The notes beneath the pieces were generated by a model. The model was not told the origin of the DNA and did no database searches. It saw nothing but the letters and a program-made list of their open reading frames with translations. Made by a program: the position numbers and the translations under genes. A stretch of 64,000 bases of DNA, taken from NCBI GenBank assembly GCA_946122785.1, contig CAMGYJ010000010.1, positions 26,329,608-26,393,607 of the forward strand, read 5' to 3'. This stretch comes from Linum tenue. Taxonomy: Eukaryota; Streptophyta; Magnoliopsida; Malpighiales; Linaceae. Positions 58,540 to 64,000 of this stretch are shown piece by piece (the stretch's first letter is position 1; each line of letters opens with the position of its first letter).

Positions 58540-59570
58540 ACAGCTGAAATACCGACCCTTCGTCCCTTCCCTTCCACTAATGTTGCACGCCATACCCATC
58601 CCCTCCAGAATCCTCACTTGTAACATCTAGAAAACTATCACACTGTAGTGGTGATGAGGAAGAGGAACAGTGACGCCTTTTGCAATCTCTTACTATTCAA
58701 GCAACAACATCCTGAGTCGCGGCGACAACAGCCTCTTCCGCCAATGTTGAAGGCTTATGAGGGATAACATAGTGCGTCATGATGAGGGTTGTAGGTACAG
58801 TGACAGATGGTTCTTCGGAAACAAAACCATTGAGAGGAATATCAAGGTTAGCCAGCTGAAGGGCAATGTAACCACCGAATGGCAAACACCCAGTGTATTC
58901 CTCGCTACTTGCTCGGACCATGCATCCAAAAAGCAAGTGGGAATAATCTAGCTTGCGACAATCCAAGACATTGGAGAACACCGAGAGATCAAGCTCAGTG
59001 AAGACATCCAGTGAGTGGCTGTGGGGAAGAAACACATGGGTGATGAAATAGTGAAGGACCCTTTGCAAACGATTTAGAGATGAAGTAGTGACAATTTCAT
59101 TGGGAAGTACATCCCTTTGATGAAGCTCCCCGTATTTATCGGTGGGATTTTTGTACCCACTCATTTCTTTCTCATGAACAAAGGGGATGCCACGACTGAG
59201 AATGTTAAGAATCCGACCTAGGCCTTCAGTTGTTAGACTAATCTCATAACCAACAACGATAGTCGAGACTCTCGGTAATCAACACCCTTGCACTACATGT
59301 TTGCATAGAAGTACCTAACATCCAGAGGACATGATGGCAGAGGGAGGGGGTGAAGAAGAAACCCCACTCAAGTTTGTTGATGTAGTGACCAACATGGATG
59401 TCGAGATCTCGAAATTCTATAGGGTCCACAATGAATTTGGTGGCTAGAGTATGAGCAGCAAACAATCTCCGAAACCGATCGTGATTCCTTTCGTGGGAGT
59501 CATTAATAAGCTTGTTGACAAAGGTTTTCTTAACAACATGGAGAGAGGGGATGTGGTGAGCCATTTTCAT
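58540..59570 (-). pseudogene. Plant transposon-protein remnant, copy 2
   Basis: Starts at MKMAHHIPSLHVVKK (59564). HDRFRRLFAAHTLATKFIVD, HVGHYINKLEWGFFFTPSL, then after a frame change YGELHQRDVLPNEIVTTSSL, LHYFITHVFLPHSHSLDVF and LPFGGYIALQLANLDIPLNG lead to LIMTHYVIPHKPSTLAEE. This is the same domain as copy 1 (46500-49010), without the solo LTR. At least one frame change and stops after the ATQDVVA block make it non-functional. It lies on the same strand as copy 1. Confidence 0.72.
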
Positions 59571-59713
59571 CTAGAGAAAGGAACCAAAGAAAAAGAAGGG
59601 CGAAACGAAAAAAGGTGAAAAGATAGAATGAAATATAAAGATACACGCTTAGGTTAAAAATCTAAAACAAAGAGACTGGCTAGAGATAAGTATGGAAAAT
59701 GAAGATTAAAAAA

Positions 59714-61350
59714 AGGCAAAATACACTTGAATAGCCATAACTTTCACGTTTGTGACAAATATAGCCATAACTATCCGAAAACACAAAATAGCCTAAAAAT
59801 TAAATGGTCATGTGACAAATCTAGCCATTTGCGTTAGAAACTCTAACGGTGTTAGAAACTCCGTTAGTTAGGTTAACATTAGGCTAACTAGGATGCCAAA
59901 TCATCGCACGTCGGCGACCAGTCAGCATGTCATTGCTACGTCGATTTGAATTGTTAAAATAACTAATTTTTAAATAAAAAAAATCACTAAATTTTCCCCC
60001 TACCCTGCTGATTCCATTTTCCCTCATCGCTGCCCCTCAATCCTGCAAACCTTCATCAATCTTCCCGTTTCACCCATCCCAGCCGACGCCGCGGATACCA
60101 CGAGCTCCCTGGCGGTGGGATTGAAGTCGAGCTCCCCCAAACATATCCCTCTCCGCTTGGCAAATAGCCTTTCTCTGTAGTCCACACTTCACTGGTTCAC
60201 TGAAAAATCACAACAAACAGAACAACCAGGCAACCATGAATAATCTCCTCAACGGCGGCAAGGGAGGGCGGGAGGCTGATCCTGGTGACTTGGACGACGA
60301 CGTGGATAATCGGTTGGGACGACGTTACTGGTGTGCGGCGATTGAGATCTAGAGATTTTGAGAATAACCACCAGCCAATCCAGAGAAAAATCATAGATTG
60401 GGAGAGACGGCGGCGATGAGGGCGGGGGATCCCGATGGTGGTGGAGAAACCGTAGGGTCTGTTTACTTTCATTTCTGTTTCCTGTTTTCGAGAAAATAGA
60501 TGTTGAAAACAGGTGAAAACAACATTTTGTCGTTTCCGAAAACAGCAGAAAGTTGCCACTTTCTGTTTTCATGGTTGGAAATGAATAGAAAACAGAATGA
60601 AAAGTAAACAAGTTTTCTCGTTTCGGTTGCCAAATTTATGGCATGAAAACATAAAATAGGAAACGAAAATGGAAGTGAACAGGGTCGTAGGCAATGAGTG
60701 GAGATTTGTTCTGTGATTTTCGAATTAATGTGACGGGTGACGCGATTTCGGAATTGATTTTGATGGGAGGCAAGGGCGGGAGAGGGCATGAGCTGGCGGG
60801 TGCGAGGGAGATATGGAGAAACGGCAACAGTGAGATCCAGGTTATCTGTTGCGGCGGTGGGTCTCTTAGTCGCTACCCATTGATCGGCCGGCGACAGGGG
60901 AAATCTGGATCCAGATCTGCTGCCTCCTCTTGGCATTGGCAGAGGAAGAGTAATCCCCTCCACCGTTGTTCTTCATCATCGCCTTTAGCTCCGGATGGAT
61001 CTGCGTTCGTTGATGTTGTTGCTGGACGAGGAGTGGTGATGGTGGTAGAGTTGCACTATTATAAAAAAAAAAGATGGTGGTAGAGCTGCTGGAAGAGTAG
61101 CGGCAAGGAAGGGAAGAAGGGAAGGGTGTAGTCGCTTTCTTATTTTTTTTCTTGAATTTTTTTTCTTTATAATCCACGTCAGTTGATGGGGTAAATCCAT
61201 CGCCAACTCAGCTTCTTCAGTTAGTACAGTCATAACGTCAACTGACGTTGTTAACAAAATGGACGGAATTGGCTATTTTATGTTTTTGGATAATTATGAC
61301 TATATCTGTCATAAGTGTGAAAGTTATGGTTATACAAGTGTATTTTGCCT
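59714..61350. mobile_element. Long-TIR (MULE-like) element with GC-rich cargo
   Basis: The left end AGGCAAAATACACTTGAATA and the inverted right end (TGTATTTTGCCT at 61339-61350) match for at least 60 bases with few differences, including ATAACTTTCAC and its complement. The interior from 60050 to 61180 is GC-rich compared with the arms and holds many open frames without recognised domains, as expected if host gene pieces were captured. No exact 9-bp target duplication was found in the A-rich flanks, so membership of the Mutator superfamily is inferred from TIR length only. Confidence 0.6.
60457..60685. mobile_element. Small MITE nested in the long-TIR element
   Basis: CGTAGG occurs at 60451-60456 and 60686-60691. 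The termini TCTGTTTACTTTCATTT and AAATGGAAGTGAACAGGG are inverted repeats with a few mismatches. The interior is full of GAAAAC/GTTTTC words. It inserted after the cargo was in place. Confidence 0.65.
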
Positions 61351-61354
61351 AAAA

Positions 61355-62690
61355 TAAAGATAAATATGAAAACCGAAAGTGGTTGAGGTAATCATGAACA
61401 ATGCTAACAACCATTGAAGAGACCCCTACCAATTAATAATTCCGTACAAAAAGTAAACACTTACCACCAAATCAATTTCGGCCTTAAATATTACTTGCCT
61501 CCTAAACTTCGACGATGCACCGGTAATGCCTCCCTAGTAATAATTACCTATAGGAACTCCATATGGATAGATTTATGGTATGCTATAAGGTGTTTGGTAT
61601 GCTTCAGGAGGCTTATGGTGTACTTTACGAAACTTAAGGTCTGATATAGATAAACTTGTGGTGTGGTAAGGTTGTTGTACGTGTTCGAAGCGATGTGGTG
61701 AGCTTTAAAGATATTGTAGTGTTCTTTCACAAACTTGTGGTGTTTGGTGAGTATGGGTAAAAAAAGGAAACTATTGCCATTTTATAAAAATCTAACAATT
61801 CCTCATGTATTAATACGTGTAAAAGTTCTGAAAACTAATCAACAATAAAACATTTATGAAGCTTTCAATCCTAACTGAAATGGTTTAGAGTTCAAAAAGC
61901 CCATTAAGCCGATGTGAGAATTCATAATTGGATCCGTGATTAGTTCATTACTTTAAGCCCAATTAGTCGCGTTATTTCGTAAACACGTTTATTCCTAACA
62001 ATCCACCCCCAGTTCGATTAAAATTCTGTATTTGTCGTTTTCTTCCTTCGACCAAAACCAACCCTAAATATCACTAATAAGAAGGCCAGAGATTGACCTG
62101 GAACAAAAAGCTTCACGTGACACTAAAATAATATAACGACAATACAAGAACCTTGTGGTGTAATTTAAGAACCTTGTGGTGTACTTTTGAAGAAACATGT
62201 GGTGTGCTTTATGTGAATTATGGTGTGTTTTCATAAACTTGTGGTCCGCTTTGTGGGACTTGTGACGTGCTTTAAGAAACTTGTGAAAATTCTATGTCAG
62301 TTGTATGAGATCGCGGAATGCATCACGAATCTAAGGACAATAAACTTGAATAACCATACAATTGTACATTTACCGAAGACGACTCGATTGGTAGTAGTGA
62401 ATGGGGGCAATGGATTGTCGGTATGGAGAAGGCGGAGGCGGGAGAGGGTGTGAGGTTGAGAGAGATGGAAGAGAGAAACAAGAGAGAAAGAGCACAAGCT
62501 AGACAGAGGCAGAGAATGGGTTGGTGGTTTGAGCGAAGAAGAAAAGGGTTGCCTCATTTGGGATGGGTCAATAAGGAGTAAACCGAGCGGCTGAACCGAT
62601 TGACAAAACAAGACTGCAATGTGAATTTTGTGAGTTAAGAGATGCGTATTGTAATTTACATGGTAATTAATAACCCATTACACAGAAAAA
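61355..62690. other. Non-coding stretch with degenerate short repeats
   Basis: Between 61560-61745 and 62150-62290 the words CTTGTGGTGTRCTTT and close variants recur every 20-40 bases. A purine-rich block lies at 62400-62520. No gene is recognised. Confidence 0.45.
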
Positions 62691-62802
62691 CGGATCCAGA
62701 GTTTAGCTGACCGTCTAGATCGAGCGTACGTGGTGATTAGGTGGTGTACGATATACACCATTTTTTAGGGGTGTACGATAGAAGTCACTATATATATATA
62801 TA

Positions 62803-63203
62803 TATGGTTCAGGCTAGCGTACGCCCGGGCGTACGCTAACCTAGCGTACGCCCCATTGAGTTTTGCTATATAGATCATGAATTAATCGGAGTTTGGGGCA
62901 TGATACTATACCCTAACCTCTAATGGGTGAACCCCAGTCCCTAATTTTCTAACCCAAACCATGAGGTTCGTTTAATCTTAAAATGAAAACCAATGAAAAT
63001 TTTGACGAATCAGAATTGTTGATTTTCATTTTTAAGATTAAACGAATCTCGTGCTTTGGATTAGTGAATTGGGGACTGGGATTCACCCATTAGGGGTTAG
63101 GGTATAGTATCATGTCCCAAACTCCGATTAATTCTTTGTCTAAATAGGAAAACTCAATGGGGCGTAAGGTAGGCTAGCGTACGCCCGGATGTACGCTAGC
63201 CTT

Positions 63204-63210
<7 letters not shown>
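62803..63210. mobile_element. Foldback element inserted in a (TA)n tract
   Basis: Two arms of about 190 bases are inverted copies of each other, meeting near 63005. Shared blocks include CCCCATTGAGTTTT, GAATTAATCGGAGTTTGGG, CCCTAACCTCTAATGGGTGA and TTCGTTTAATCTTAAAATGA. Both ends carry repeated GCGTACG palindromes and start/end with TATGG...CCATA directly against TA repeats. No coding capacity. TA target preference is apparent, but the superfamily is uncertain. Confidence 0.8.
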
Positions 63211-63246
<36 letters not shown>

Positions 63247-63251
<5 letters not shown>

Positions 63252-63312
63252 CCCTAACCTCTAATGGGTGAACATCAGACTCGTACATCCGGCGTACGCT
63301 AGCCTTTGCCAT
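63247..63312. mobile_element. Internally deleted copy of the foldback element
   Basis: ACCCTAACCTCTAATGGGTG (as at about 62911) is joined directly to ATCCGGCGTACGCTAGCC and TTTGCCATA (the right terminus). It also lies between (TA)n tracts, so the family has inserted or duplicated twice here. Confidence 0.7.
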
Positions 63313-63334
63313 ATATATATATATATATATATAT

Positions 63335-63640
63335 AGGAGTTCTACGGTACCCAGGGTATATATATATATGGTGATGACTTCTACGGTGTCCAGGGAAAAT
63401 TCCGGGTACGGGTACCTTGGCCGATCTTAACCATTCATTTTCAATCTCCACGGCTCACGTTTGTTAAACCTAACTGCGCCACTAAATAACTAAACAAATT
63501 ACAAAAAGCCTCCTGCCGCGTTATGTTTGTTTTCATCCTAGTCCAACTAACGGGCCCGATTAAATTATATAACCCAATTGGGTAGACCCACTGCCGCCCT
63601 AACCAATTTCCAGTCTCCCTAACCAATTACACGATCCCTC
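63335..63640. mobile_element. Possible further TA-targeting repeat
   Basis: GGAGTTCTACGGTACCCAGG follows a (TA)n tract and is echoed by ACTTCTACGGTGTCCAGG at 63376. The rest to about 63640 is less AT-rich and non-coding. The right limit is unknown. Confidence 0.35.
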
Positions 63641-64000
63641 TCTCGTCTTGGAGGGACTCCCCTTCACAGTTCCAAGAGAAGCTCCCCATCCAATTTGAAC
63701 TCCCCATCCAATTACACGATCCCTCTTTCTAACACGATTACGGCGACCATGTCTATTATTGTGTTCATCAAACTTTTCATCTGCAAAAGAACCCTTGAAA
63801 GAGGTTTGCTAACCCTAGAGTTCATGTGACTAGTGCTTTGTCATCTTGTCTTAGCGTTATTGTGATTTTCTCGAACCTTATATCTCTCAGTGAAATTCAG
63901 GTTTCCTGATATGTAGTGTTCGTCTCGCCCACAGGATTGAGGAAGAAGATGAAGAACACATAATTTGATTCGAATCGGATGGAGAGGTCTCCTTAGTTTG
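63641..64000. other. Right edge, unassigned
   Basis: Contains a repeated CCAATTACACGATCCCTCT motif (about 63623-63641 and 63709-63727) and CCCCATCCAATT twice (63686-63714). No gene is recognised before the window ends. Confidence 0.35.

Noticed and set aside
1..64000. tRNA, rRNA or snoRNA genes
   Set aside because: Looked for tRNA box motifs and rRNA-like stretches by eye; none was convincing. A tRNAscan or Rfam run would be decisive.

Overview
The window is nuclear DNA of a flowering plant, most likely a eudicot. It is AT-rich, has spliced genes with GT-AG introns, and is packed with plant-type transposons: Ty1-copia and Ty3-gypsy LTR elements, hAT and Tourist-like MITEs, Helitron ends, and MULE/FAR1-type transposase with a Ulp1-like protease remnant. 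I cannot name the species. By my reading only two genes look intact. One is a six-exon SKU5-similar multicopper-oxidase-like gene of the pollen NTP303/Bp10 type (12673-15244). The other is a single-exon secreted glycine-rich protein of 390 residues (32721-33893). Almost everything else that codes is broken transposon protein or captured gene fragments.

Layout. 1-12 kb: intergenic DNA with a Tourist-like MITE (1569-1961), a MITE splitting an unassigned remnant (3314-3660), the gag end and putative LTR of a gypsy element on the minus strand (3990-7215), a hAT MITE with perfect 8-bp target duplication (7553-8091), and a decayed gypsy pol 3' end (9985-11500). 12-15.6 kb: the SKS-type gene. 15.8-23 kb: a minus-oriented Helitron terminus, a hAT MITE (20149-20860), a long inverted-repeat element (21493-21990) and a Tourist-like element (22232-22814). 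23-30 kb: a complete 6.9-kb LTR element with equal 354-bp LTRs, no visible pol genes, and a captured LRR (disease-resistance-like) fragment, part of it duplicated, inside an internal inverted-repeat pair. A hAT MITE lies just beyond it. 32.6-34 kb: the glycine-rich protein gene with a TATA box. 34.3-39.4 kb: a decayed minus-strand copia element with PBS and short LTRs, invaded by a 642-bp hAT element. 39.8-43.7 kb: two Helitron 3' termini, one probably belonging to a 2.6-kb element.

46-64 kb: two related copies of a plant-transposon-protein sequence in the same orientation (46.5-49 kb and 58.5-59.6 kb). The first is split by a 1.4-kb solo LTR. They flank a dead MULE transposase (52.6-54.9 kb, minus) and a Ulp1-like protease remnant (56.0-57.9 kb, plus). 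Further right are a 1.6-kb long-TIR element with a nested MITE, degenerate short repeats, and a cluster of foldback elements inserted in (TA)n tracts.

The two intact genes do not form a pathway: one encodes a secreted or apoplastic oxidase-like protein, the other a probable cell-wall protein. The main story is layered transposon insertion. Several insertion events can be placed in order from target-site duplications and from one element interrupting another. All calls come from reading the sequence; no database search was run.
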